From Paraconiothyrium sp. Pb-2020 (Eukaryota; Ascomycota; Dothideomycetes; Pleosporales; Didymosphaeriaceae), in the NCBI GenBank assembly GCA_022419385.1, contig JAJUBI010000003.1:1054001-1118000 (forward strand): a stretch of 64,000 nt of DNA, written 5' to 3'. Below, piece after piece: positions 35,019 through 45,777 of the stretch. The notes under the pieces were generated by a model. It made no database searches and was not told where the DNA came from. It saw nothing but the letters and a program-made list of their open reading frames with translations. The first letter of the stretch is position 1. Each line of letters starts with the position of its first letter. Made by a program: the position numbers and the translations under genes.

Positions 35019-37014
35019 ATGTTTCGCCGACAGGGGGCCACGTTGGACGCCGACGCGAAGTATCCCGTGAGTCGCTACACGCCGGATGAGGCGCACTACG
35101 TATGCTAACCGTACACCATCTCTAGGCTGACCTCAAGGAGCTTGGGTATTTCGTTGACTTGAATGGCTGCATTCGGAGAATCGAGGCTCCAGAGCACTTC
35201 TTCGACTTCTTCTATACGAACAACGACCGCCACAACGAAGTCCGTGGAGAGGCGATGCGTGGTAGGTGCAAAGACAATTTATCTACCGATGTGCGCTGAT
35301 GATCCATGTAGTTTGCCAGCGTCGAGAAGTCATGAGTCGCCTAGCAGCTCTAGGTCTCAAAGAGCTATACCTGCCGGCGCGATCCAACAGCAAGCCTGTA
35401 GGACCACATGTCCCCATACTCGCACCCGCTGCCGAAGTGCTGAAGACACGGAAGCGTGTCATCGTCGTTATCAATGACGATACCCATCAGGACCTCGCAA
35501 TTCTAGCGTACCGTGAGCTACAGCGCGAGGGTGGCCTAAATGGTGGTTCGGTGGTCAATTTTGTCAAAGGTCTTGTCAATCGTACCCAGACCAACACGTC
35601 CCCCGACCGAAGGGAGAAGTTGGCTAGAGATGGTGCACGAATTGAGAAGGATGATCATATCCCGGGATTGATCGTTCTCAACACTGGCCAGCTTCTCTAC
35701 TCACACAAGTTCAACACGGCGCTTTCGATGCGCAGCTGGCTTGCCTTACCACGAAAGTCGATCACCCATGATCCGGTGAAGATCCACGAAATTGAGAACC
35801 ACATCGAGAGTCATAGGACGCCGTCAGAGCACATCAAGACAGTCTTCGATAAGGTAATCAAGGACCCGCAATTCGTCTCGCCTGAAGCAGAGGTGTACGT
35901 GGTGGCAATTGAGAACGGTGTAGAGAAGCTCATCGAAGTCCTAGATCAAGATTGTAAGTGTGAATCTCATCTTGCCCCCAACTTGGAGCTTGTAATAACA
36001 CTTCGACAGTGTACAAATACGCCGATCGAATCACGGCTCTGGCTTTTATGCAGTCAAATGTTGGTGGCCACCAAATCCACAATCCGGATTTAAAAGCTTT
36101 CCTCCACACGCGCGCTAGGCACTGGGAAACTATGCAAATCGGAAGCGCCGACCCAAACCAGTGCAAAGCAGTTCCCTCGGATTACATCTCCAAGCGGCTT
36201 TCCACGCCTGAACCTCAAACACCCATCAACTGGTTGGAGACTGTCGATGGAGGGTTCGGGCTCCGTGCTGATAACCCGCTCGCGAACCTCCCAGAGACAA
36301 AGGTAGCTACAGCAGCTACGGAAGCCTCCACGTCAGAAGACGGCTTCCAAGATGCCACCCCGATCTGTCCAACCTTCGGTGGCGGAGATACCTGGGTAGG
36401 CGAATGCGTCTTCACGCAATCTATCGTGCAGCAGGCCGTTCTAGAGTTCTTCGAAGACGTGGCGCGTGGTAGGCTAGATTGAAGCACATGGCTATCAAGA
36501 GGAGTATGCTCACCAGATTTCAGACCCAAAGGGTTTCTGCAACCCCGAATTCAGCTTCGACAATCCTAAGTCTTCCGAAGAACCAATCACCTTCTCTTCT
36601 ACCTCTCAGTACGATGCAATTCCAGAAGACATGCTAAACCCCGAAAAGAAAGCAGTCCTAGTCGCACAAGAGGAGCTGAGCCAGCTGGAGGTGGCTTTCA
36701 ACGCTGTTCGGCAGGACGATCCGGATCTAGCTCCCGGTCTTCTCCGCCTCCGCAATCGTATCAAGAAGAAGGACGCTGAGCTCAGGGATTTGGAAGAGAA
36801 AGCGCTTGCTACTGGTGCGCTAGGTGCCGGTGCTGCGCAGGGTGTGCGGGACAATTGGAAGCACCAGATGAACGGTGAGGAGTGGACGGAGAAGAAGCCC
36901 GGCCCGCCAATACCGTTTGCGGGAGTTCAAGCGGACAGCAATGTCGTCGCGAGTGCAGGTTGCTTGGACACGGTAGAGGAGGAGCTAGCGAAGCTGGAGC
37001 TCGAGGAGGACTAA
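35019..37014 (+). CDS. Arb2/FAM172 domain protein
   Basis: Five exons (35019-35066, 35126-35261, 35312-35953, 36010-36468, 36524-37014) with introns of 59, 50, 56 and 55 nt give 591 aa. The Arb2 domain covers about residues 15-460: DLKELGYFVDLNGCIRRIE, then VIVVINDDTHQDLAILAYRE, GLIVLNTGQLLYSHKFNTAL and ECVFTQSIVQQAVLEFFEDV. The C-terminal ~120 residues are charged and coiled-coil-like (VAQEELSQLEVAFNAVRQDD). In fission yeast Arb2 belongs to the Argonaute siRNA chaperone complex; animal FAM172A is a nuclear co-transcriptional regulator. Which role applies here is unknown. The last intron removes what looks like a frameshift at 36480 and restores FFEDVARDPKGFCNP. Confidence 0.88.
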
Positions 37015-37359
37015 AGGGCTTATCTCCCCTAGATTCGCTTCTCGACTGACCCTTCGGCTTAGCAGATGCAAGCTACTCATGATGAAAGCTAATTTCGATC
37101 CTGTGGGTTAACCCTTTCTTATGGCTTCAAGCGTTAAGACGGCTTGAGTTAGTTTAGTAGATACCCTGCATTTGAATCTGCTTGTGCGCAAATTCCAAGC
37201 ACTGGAACATCTGTTATGGTCAATCATTTTTCATACATAAGATTTCCACCATGGGGAATATGCCTTGAACGCCTGCTAATGCCTGCCAATATTCACTCTC
37301 ATTCCAACTCCACCATAAATCCCTCCCAAAGCATACCTCTCAAGCCTTTTATCAGCTTT
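37015..37359. other. convergent intergenic region
   Basis: This is the shared 3' region of the Arb2-domain gene and the PDCD5 homologue. No gene was seen. Confidence 0.5.
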
Positions 37360-37880
37360 TCACACATCCTTTAATAAATCATCCAAATCGTCATCATCCC
37401 ATCCCCCACCACCCCTCCGATTCACCACAATTTTACTCTCCTCCTTCTCCTGCTGCTCTGCCACCGCACCCAGCAGCTCCTTGAGCTGCTCCTCCGTCAC
37501 CTTGGCACGCAGCTGGCCCGTCCGCGCGAGCATAATAAGCCGGTTCTCGACGTCGGCGGCGCGGGATTCTTTGACGAGGCGGATGCGGCCGAGGCGGTCG
37601 GCGGCGTCGGGCGTGAGGATTTGCGTGAGGATTGAGGTGCGTTGGTCGGCTTCGCGCTGTCTGTAAAATATTTTAGAAATGGGAGAAGGATATGGAGAGG
37701 GGCGATGGCAAGGACCTTTGCGCATCTTGGTCTGAGCCTTCGCCGCCGTTTCCTGCGCCGCTGGCGCCGCCTTGCTCGCGGAGTTGTTGGAGGCGCGCGC
37801 GGCGGATCTAAGAGTGTTAACAGGGTTCGTGTGTTCGGGCGAAGCAGCAGACATACCTGCTCGAGGTCGTCGTCGGCCAT
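37360..37880 (-). CDS. PDCD5: PDCD5 / TFAR19 family DNA-binding protein
   Basis: Exons 37880-37857, 37807-37716 and 37660-37360, with introns of 49 and 55 nt, give 138 aa. The N-terminus MADDDLEQIRRARLQQLREQ and the core ILTQILTPDAADRLGRIRLV, ENRLIMLARTGQLRAKVTEE are diagnostic. The C-terminus is an acidic DDDDLDDLLKDV tail. The family is a triple-helix bundle linked to apoptosis in animals and to prefoldin/CCT or DNA in archaea and yeast (Sdd2). The second donor is GTCCTT, off consensus, but the junction restores the family peptide AQRQREADQRTSILTQ. Confidence 0.93.
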
Positions 37881-40672
37881 GGCTGGTTGCGGGTGTGGGT
37901 TGTTTTGGTGGGGCACGCGAGAAGTTGGGATGTGATGCTTTAGAGTTGCGGGGCGGGGTCTCGGCTGCCTTGATGCAGCCTCAAGCTTGAAGTAACGTCC
38001 AGCTAGATGGTGAAGTGATGCTATGATTGTCTGACTACACAAATCTATATATGTTCAGAAGCCTTGAGGGGCCAAATGACTTGGTTGTGGGCCAAACAGC
38101 TCAACCTTGGTACAAACCCAATGATACTTAGATTCGAGCTCAGCCTTCCGCAAGCGCCAACTTTGAAAACCGTCGAACACACCGGCTACCGCTACTGCGA
38201 GAAAACTGAGCTTGCAACGGAGCGCGCTATTTGAATGAGCGTGACCAGTGTGATCGTATGTGATGATTGGATGGCCGAAGGCTTGACCTAGATTGTGCTC
38301 TCCGAGGAAGTTAGATATCCCCGCACTGCTCACTATGGCCTTCCTCTTTCTCATTCTTAACGTCCTGCCGCGCTTGAAAACGTACCATATACAAGAAGCT
38401 TCCGTATGCGAGCATATGCACTCATCGTTTTGTTTTCATCCATACAGTTATATGGTCCACAGACCATCTTCTGTCGGACAAGTATACTTATAGACACCAT
38501 AGGTACCTTGAATCGGGTTTGGTGGCCGACGTGACACTTAAGATATGGTCGTAAGATGAGTTAGAAACTGAGCAAGGGTACATAGTCGATCTCACATCGC
38601 GCTAAACTCCATCAGTATGCGTATGCGTACCTATGCGACCTGACATTTACCTGCAAAGTTTGGAACACAGGCCAGAGCGCCAGCGGATCTTCCATCAACA
38701 GCTCCTCTCAACTAGCCTCTTCATCTTCCTCGCACGCCTAGCCCGCACGGCGGATGAATGTAACACTCCGTGAAGCTATAGGCTTCTCCGTGCCGGAACA
38801 CTACCAAGACTTGCTCGAAAGTGAAACAATCGATGAGCCGGGTGGTGCACAACCTATAGTAGCCTGACTGTACGCTCCCACTGCGTGTTCAAGGTGAGGT
38901 AAATGAGCAATTAAATTGAATCCTGGTCGCCTAACTGAGTTGATTTGGGTAGGCTTGGGGGGCAATTCCCTTGATCAAAAGCTGTCAAACAGACTTAAAG
39001 TTGCCGTAATGAAGGTCTTCTTCTCGACCGTTAAAGTGAGAAAGAAGCGAAAAAGTACGACAGCTAGCTCACTCTAATTATCTTCTCATATTTGAATTAC
39101 CCCTTGCGTAGGCTATCTTTCGCTCTCTGAATATAGCTTGAAAGTGTAGCAAGCCAAACACCGTGCGGCAACAGGTAATTCACCTCCATACTGCCGCATT
39201 CTTTTGCCCCTCCCTAGTAAGACTCTAAAGGCATTAGGCTGCCGTACATGGTCTACATGTCGAATTGTGGTCTAACTCTCGCTGTGCAACTTATGGTACT
39301 GAACTTCCAAAGATTAAAAATAGAGGTTGCAAAGCGGCCAAGGAGGAGAAGGCCACGGAAGGCGGGTCTCGCTATGAGGTCAACTCGTGGCTATCGAACG
39401 AACCAGTTGCTCTGCGTCGATAATGCGTGTTACATTCCCAACCTTCAACAGCCAATAACTGCGTGAAACAGAGGCACTCGCTGCAACACCGCGCTTTTCT
39501 CCGCCTCTGCCTTTCCGATTACGGCTCCTTGGCCTCAAGTGCTTACATGCAGCAAACTTCGCGCAGGGTAAGTGTGCACCATCCATCCATCACCATATCA
39601 AACGTCACGTGCCAACAGATTTAACGTCTCTAATCTCATAGCTTAAGCTCTCGCTGCTCGTAACGGCCCCGGGCCCAGCAAGGTCTGCAGTTACTTAAGA
39701 CCATATTTCAAAATTACTTACTTCTGGATTTCTAATTATATACACGCGCTCTGAACCATTAGTTACGTGTAAAACACTTTAAAATAGCAGAAAACCTCAT
39801 AGAGAAAGTGGCTCAGCCGTCCCCTTTACTAGTAGTAGCGACTCCTTTTTCTTGCCTTGTATTTCTTGTAGACGTGCATACGCTACCTTGCCCTCCCATA
39901 ACTGCAATAGTTTCGGTTACTATATTATCTCTCCTATGATACATGCAAAGTTCAATGAATCGTACAAGTTGGTTTTGTCTAAGATAAAGTAGCCTTGAAA
40001 ATTCCACGCGGGTCAGGTTTTGAAGGGATAATTTATTCGCACGGAGATGTAAGAATACCAGACACATTGCGCTGAGCACTCCAAGCTCTTCTTTACACAA
40101 AAGGGGGTACCCGGTCAATTCACCGGTCAGTTCACCGGTCAGTTCACCGGTCGGTTCATCGACCAGTAATGTTGTCATTCGGTGGCCAATCATTCTCCAA
40201 AACCATTTCAAGGTTCGTAACTTCTTAGCTCCTTATGAGAACTGGTTTCCATTGCTGCTCCGCGGGATATAACGCGACCGTGACAGGTGGATTAGCCACA
40301 ATCGAACAGTGAACGGAAAAGCCGCACACATGGCGGCGTCCAAGGCTCCGGTGCCTGAAAGCAGATAGCTAAGCGCCAGCAGGCGCCAAGCTTAAGTATC
40401 GTATACAAATGTTGTTCACTGCATGGACGGGATATGCTTACTCTTTACTGGTGCGAGGCTGCAAGGCTATTGGCGCCAGATGTACATATGCGGCACAGTC
40501 ACGGTGTGACATTATCCTTCCCTGCTGCAGATACCGAGCTAATTGCGCAACCGATCGCTATTAAAGTCATCGTGTTAGGACGCCTCACCACTGACGAAAA
40601 ACCCTGTGCATTCGGCGCACTTCATCGGCAATCTCTACTTTCCAGCTCATTAGAGCTCACCATCACCCCATA
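37881..40672. other. 2.8-kb gene-free stretch at the edge of an accessory island
   Basis: No supported gene is present. Composition is patchy, with AT-rich runs near 38950-39110 and 39690-39800. A 12-bp tandem repeat sits at 40111-40158. Some frames (for example 39248-39466) look like degraded coding sequence rich in Lys/Arg, but no domain can be named. A transposon relic is possible but not shown. Confidence 0.45.
40111..40158. repeat. 12-bp tandem repeat, four units
   Basis: Four consecutive 12-base units of consensus CCGGTCAGTTCA occur, with single-base variants in the first (A for G) and fourth (G for A) units. A diverged fifth unit follows. The repeat length is a multiple of three and lies in a 132-codon minus-strand frame as a repeated GELT peptide, but that frame has no other support. 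Confidence 0.85.
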
Positions 40673-42967
40673 ATGAGCTCAGGAGACCTAATTCAAGCAC
40701 CCCAAGGCAACTTTGCCCAGACCGGAACGGTGGATTGGGTACAATTCGGTGACACCGTGGCTACTCAAAGTTACAAAGTCTTAGCACGGCTGCTCAACCA
40801 CGGAGTCGACTCATACACAATCCGAATAGGGTTACATATGGTCCAACTGCTGCCTCTTGGACCTGTCGGGGAGGAGCGTATGAGGGAAGCTACGCGCGAT
40901 TTGGGGTTCTATGGTACGCTGAATAAAGACCTCTTATTGGGTATGGGCCCAGAGAGTATCCCACACATGCTGGAAAGATCTGTCGAAGGCCTCGCACTTC
41001 TAGCGATATCTGCAGCACTCTCCGAGATTTATGTGGAAGAGGTGGCCGCTGAGGTTCTTCACGAGCTCCTCCTTCATCTGAAGCCGCCTAGCGAGCTGAC
41101 ACCATCCTTGCCAAGCTGGTCCAAAATAGTGAAAGGATGCGCGGGGGCTCTAGCCAAAACAACTTTTGGTATCACAGCCGAAATGTTGATGAGCTTTCAT
41201 CCTTCAGAGACATCTCTCTTTCCCACAAGAAAGGCCGAAGAACACGATGAAAATCATAACAAGTGGAGGAGTCGCTCTCATACAAAGGATATTGCGAAAG
41301 CACTTGTAACTCTTGGAGAGATTTCTCGTGGGAAATTGGAGTCCGTTACGATCATTGGTGGGGGAGATTCTGGGTTCCTTGCCGCTGTCGCTGAATGGCT
41401 GTTTGATTTGAAAATTGTCATCGTTGGGCACGAAGGAGAAGAGCTCTATCGAAAATCCCCACCCGGATCCACTGTCCAAGCCAGATTCGTGTTCAGAGAC
41501 CGAATGGATGAATCGCCGCCGTTCCAATATACGGAGATGGAACCATTTCGATACCCGAGCAAGACGGTTCACCTAAGAGATGTCTCCGACATCCTCTTTG
41601 CGAACGATAGCAACGAGGCAATGAAGGTGAGTGGACGCGTGCAATGGAGCCATTGTCTATCTTCTGCGTTCGGATACGCATTTCAAACCTTGATGGATCG
41701 TAAGGAGAATTTCAGCCGAGTCCTTGGCTGCGCAGCAAGGATCTTCCGTGCCGTGGCAACGGCGGAGCAAGGGATCAGTCTTCGCAACCGGAAGCATTGG
41801 ATTTACTACATGGATGCGGGAAGTGGGAGTGGATTCGTGCAAAACTTGATGTTCTGGTTCCCAGAACTCAGAGGTATTGAGTTGATAACCCGAAAAGCTG
41901 CTGCATGCGAACTGGCCAATGCGCGAGCAAATTATGAAGCAGGCCTGTATAATCTTGCAACGAATTGTAGATGCCTCTACTGCGATTGTACCGAAACCGC
42001 GCAACCACGAACCGGGTACTGTTTAGTCGCTTTGGCCGAGACGATATTGAAAGCAGCGCTTATATTATCGAACGTATCTATAGACCCGAGTCTAAATCCA
42101 ACGAGACTCGGTTTTGACCGCTTGTATGAAGCTCACATTGAGGCCAAACCGCGTGACAGAGATGAGTGTGAGCGGAGAGAGGAAGACTTAGGACCGATTG
42201 TCTGGGTAATCGAACCCGGACAAGCAGATCAAAACCACGCCATTGATCATAGTATGCGACTGATGATGGATGGAGCCTTGGGTCTCTTCACCTTTCTTCG
42301 AGAAGTGGAAGACAGCATAACCTGCGCGCTCACAAGTGGTGGGATATGTGCTTACTGGAAGGTTCTTGAAGGCCTCTCAATATATGATGATCATGGATTC
42401 GCATTTGGGCGAATCCAGATTGTTCCCGGCAGGATCGAATGGAATGGCATTACCTTTGAACGAATACAAGACTGGTATGAAAGCTCATCGGATGCATTTT
42501 CTGAGATGGAAGATCAAAGCTTTGATGTCGAGATGGAATTTGCAGAACCTACATTGAGGATGCAACAGTCGTTCGATGGATTACGGGTTGGGTATCGCCT
42601 CACGAACTCTAAGCAACATGTTCTTAACATCCCACCAATCTGGTTATTAAACGTTGCGATAGGGGCACATGGATGGTCTCGTTGTCAGAAACGACAGCGA
42701 TGCAGCCGTGAAGGTCGAGCCTCTGGAAGAGCACCCCAACTTGTAAGCACTCGCCATCTTGGAAAAGAGGTGGTATTATACCAAGCACCCAATGACCGCA
42801 CATTGTGTGCTGTCTTGGCGATTGCTGAACTTCTGTCTGATAAGTATTGTCCAATTATCACCGACAACTGTAGAGCATGTGCTCTAGATATGGCAGTTGC
42901 TGGATTCCAGACGGAACGTCGGTTTTTCGTCGTAAGTTTCCCAGCTTTTTACGACTACTCTGACTAA
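40673..42967 (+). CDS. unnamed large fungal protein of accessory island
   Basis: This is an uninterrupted 764-codon frame starting MSSGDLIQAPQGNFAQTGTV. It resembles, from memory, a multi-copy unnamed family in Pezizomycotina; typical stretches are SWSKIVKGCAGALAKTTFGI and SVTIIGGGDSGFLAAVAEWL. A cysteine cluster (C-R-C-x2-C-D-C, near residue 440) is notable. No catalytic motif, signal peptide or membrane span is evident. The 3' end may be spliced: a GTAAGT donor at 42932, a CTAAT branch and an acceptor ending 42978 would replace the last 11 residues with VSHK and move the stop to 42993 (757 aa). It is the only large intact gene between 38 and 45 kb. Confidence 0.8.
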   Translation: MSSGDLIQAPQGNFAQTGTVDWVQFGDTVATQSYKVLARLLNHGVDSYTIRIGLHMVQLLPLGPVGEERMREATRDLGFYGTLNKDLLLGMGPESIPHMLERSVEGLALLAISAALSEIYVEEVAAEVLHELLLHLKPPSELTPSLPSWSKIVKGCAGALAKTTFGITAEMLMSFHPSETSLFPTRKAEEHDENHNKWRSRSHTKDIAKALVTLGEISRGKLESVTIIGGGDSGFLAAVAEWLFDLKIVIVGHEGEELYRKSPPGSTVQARFVFRDRMDESPPFQYTEMEPFRYPSKTVHLRDVSDILFANDSNEAMKVSGRVQWSHCLSSAFGYAFQTLMDRKENFSRVLGCAARIFRAVATAEQGISLRNRKHWIYYMDAGSGSGFVQNLMFWFPELRGIELITRKAAACELANARANYEAGLYNLATNCRCLYCDCTETAQPRTGYCLVALAETILKAALILSNVSIDPSLNPTRLGFDRLYEAHIEAKPRDRDECERREEDLGPIVWVIEPGQADQNHAIDHSMRLMMDGALGLFTFLREVEDSITCALTSGGICAYWKVLEGLSIYDDHGFAFGRIQIVPGRIEWNGITFERIQDWYESSSDAFSEMEDQSFDVEMEFAEPTLRMQQSFDGLRVGYRLTNSKQHVLNIPPIWLLNVAIGAHGWSRCQKRQRCSREGRASGRAPQLVSTRHLGKEVVLYQAPNDRTLCAVLAIAELLSDKYCPIITDNCRACALDMAVAGFQTERRFFVVSFPAFYDYSD

Positions 42968-43523
42968 TGGATGTAAAGGTATCTCACAAGTGATATTCAA
43001 GGGAAGGGGGAAATAGTACCTTTTGAGTTTAAGCAACGCAGAACTGACAATAAAGTTACATGGTCCAATTCTCATTTTCGTGTGAAGAGTCTGAGCTCGG
43101 AACTACACATCATGCGTTCCCGCTGTCGAAGACGGTCATAATTCCTGCCGTGATCTTCTCGTCACGATGACGATAGAATGCAATTACTATACTGGGATAT
43201 CAGCTGCTACGTTGGGAGGGCAGTAGCTTTATCGAGGAGGCGGCTGCTGTGCTGGGTTAGTGATTAGAGTATAGTGAAGCACCTACTGTGTGCATGAAGA
43301 CACTAGGACACTTAGCGTCTTCTGAGAAGCGCTCTCGTGTGCGATTTATGGTTAGGTATGCGCTGTTCTCGTCGTTTACAGTTGACCAAGTTTCTAGATC
43401 CCGTTCAACCCATTAATCAACTTATTTAGGCCCACTTGATCTGCCTCCAACTCCTCTTTATGCATGTTCTTCGGGAGGCCCCCTTTTACCCACAACTCCA
43501 TTCTCCCATCCCCATATCGGTGC
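42968..43523. other. intergenic flank of the foldback element
   Basis: No gene was seen. These bases lie between the unnamed large gene and the left arm of the foldback element, and may include the lost 3' part of the decayed F-box gene, but no similarity was visible. Confidence 0.4.
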
Positions 43524-43808
43524 CCCCCATAAGTTTTGCGACCACCTCCCATGGGAACAAAGCGGAGATTTTTGACAATTTCACATGTCTGGTGAATTCT
43601 AATTACTATATAATAGGCTCTATTGGCTGTCTAACGTTAGGTAACCTATATCCGGTCCCATATTATGTCTCCTATTCCCATGTTACCTCTACCAACGGTA
43701 GGCAGCTAATAGAGCCCCTTATGTAGTAATTAGGATTCACCAGACATGTGAAATTGTCAAAAATCTCCGCTTTGTTCCGATGGGAGGTGGTCGCAAAACT
43801 TATGGGGG
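43524..43808. mobile_element. MITE-like foldback element, 285 bp
   Basis: The arms 43524-43645 and 43808-43682 are near-perfect inverted repeats of about 122-127 bases with a loop of about 36 bases. Both arms start CCCCCATAAGTTTTGCGACC when read inward. The outer ~75 bases differ at one position and the inner part differs more, mostly by transitions. There is no coding capacity. A possible TG duplication flanks it (43521-43522 and 43809-43810), but this is too short to prove insertion. Structure and size suit a non-autonomous DNA transposon; the superfamily cannot be assigned. Confidence 0.85.
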
Positions 43809-45028
43809 TGATAATACATCTCCAGCCAAGGACTCGGCAAAGTCCCATCATAAAAGCAAGTATACCTCTCAAGAAATACCTTCCTCCCACAGCCCTCCCT
43901 ATCCCTAACCCCATCGGCCCTCAATTCAGCCGACGTTCTATCAAACCGGAAGTCTCTGAGGTGAGGTAGACTGGAAAGCCGATCGAAGACCTGCCCTTTG
44001 TAATTGAATGAATTGATAGCGATCCCTTCTTCGTATTCTTCGCTGAGCTCGTAGGGGCAGTCGACCCAGTCGTGCGTCTTGACTTCCCAAGCGGTGAGAT
44101 TGTTAGGGTCGAGGCGCACCCAGGATGCAATCATGCAATCTTGCAAGATGATCTTTCGCAGCGACTTAATAGCGAGGATCCAATCAATATCATTGTCATG
44201 CGCAAGCGTGTAGTACTCTAGCGCTAGGCTCTCCAGCTTCGGGAATGACAACCCGCTGCATGTGAAGTCCCAAAGCCCTGGCAATGACCCCAATTTTCAT
44301 TGCGGTAGTAAATATATAGCGCGCGCAGGTTCGTAGATACAAGGCCTAGCCACACTGCAATGAAATACGCAGGGAAGATTCGTAGCTCATTCATCTCAAA
44401 GTCATGGTCTGGCGCGATCTGGTTGTATTCCTGCGTCAGCGAGATGTGCAGCTCGTTCAGCTGTCCTATGACCTCACGAAACAGGGCTGACGAAGTATAG
44501 GGCAGTTTTGAAGGTTGATGATCGTTAGTTTATAGATCCTCCTGTTGTTCTCGTCTATTGCTCTTTCCTTATGGCTTGGAAAATGGGTTGGAATCTTTTG
44601 TCGCGGTCGGATACCTCTTCCATCACACTATCACGAGAATCTTTACCCACACATTGCGGGGTGAATGCAATCTCCAGAGAAACGAGGTTGGGAAACCTCG
44701 CCAACGCAGCAACGGCGGCCTCGAACTCCTCGCCTATCTCTAGTTCATCTTCGCGGTAGAAGTCATAGTCATCGCCATCGCCTTTGATGTCTGATAGCAT
44801 GATGGAGTATCCGCCGGATGTCGTATTGGCTGATACTGTTCCAAGCGCTCATATGCTCTTTTGAAGGGAGACGAATACGTCTTTGGAGAGCTCCTGTACG
44901 GCGTATCTGTCCAAGGTCTTGCACACGAGCCGTACATTGGACAAGTCATTCTTTTCGCTAACTTGCTTGATAATATGCTCGACCATCTCCGGTGCGAGAC
45001 TGAGAAGATGGGGTCTGGGTGTTGACAT
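43809..45028 (-). pseudogene. decayed F-box protein gene
   Basis: The ATG at 45028 starts an F-box domain: LLSLAPEMVEHIIKQVSEKN, then DLSNVRLVCKTLDRYAVQEL. The frame then breaks. Protein-like sequence continues in successive frames: residues SKEHMSAWNSISQYDIRRIL, a DYDFYREDELEIGEEFEAAV block, AIDENNRRIYKLTIINLQNC, SALFREVIGQLNELHISLTQ and SFPKLESLALEYYTLAHDND. Each change fits a small indel, near 44868, 44785, 44563, 44495 and 44290. The last block runs directly into the foldback element, so the 3' end is probably cut off. No intron explains the shifts. Function is lost unless the assembly is wrong. Confidence 0.8.
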
Positions 45029-45777
45029 GTTGTTGAATATTTGTGGGGCGCCGACGTCTTGCTCGCAGCCAAAGGGAAGCTACGCGGATTTAGTACCTAC
45101 GAGAAACCATTGAAGATACAAAGTTAGGGTACGGTATAGTGAAGAAGATGCCTGAAGTCGTGGTCTGCCTAGTGGGGGCCAGTCACCAACGGACGCTATT
45201 TCACTACTAGCTAAAGCATATCCGGATAGTGGGATATTGATGTACGTCCTACGAACAAGTACGGGTGCCTAGCACGTCAGGTTTGTTTTCACAGGTCGCA
45301 AAATGGTCGCAATATCAGGTCTATCATCGCGCGTGAACTAGACACAAATGAGAACGCAGGAGCACCCCGGTGCACAGGACCTGCAAAACACGCGATCAGT
45401 GACATAATTTCTAAGAACAGTCGCTTCGGCTGACGCCAGCAATATTACCACAAAATGAACCCAATTGTTACCCAAAGAATATGATTACTGCTTTCGATAC
45501 CAATTCTAGTCCTGGTACCGCTTTTAGGTATATTAGTATCCGAAGACTGATACCGATTGCCCTGGCTCCTGCATATGGTGGATTTAGCGGTCTCAGTGGT
45601 TGGGTGATGCGTACAGACTAGTTTTCCTCCCCGCCGGTATCATCTGTGGAGGGACCGTAACCAAAAACAAAATATAGGACCCACAGATTAGTAAGCATAC
45701 TGTATTGTCAAACAAAACTAGCAGCTTTAATACCATTCTGCTACAGCCCACCTGACACAGCCTTAGTCGAACGTATC
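45029..45777. other. intergenic, no gene seen
   Basis: This lies between the divergent starts of the F-box relic and the APH-like gene. Composition is moderately AT-rich from 45400. No gene or repeat was recognised. Confidence 0.45.

Noticed and set aside
36465..36485. Apparent frameshift in the Arb2-domain gene
   Set aside because: A 55-nt intron with valid signals removes it and restores a conserved peptide, so it is not a lesion.
39248..39466. Lys/Arg-rich 72-codon frame, considered as a transposase remnant
   Set aside because: No catalytic or DNA-binding motif of any transposase family could be identified.
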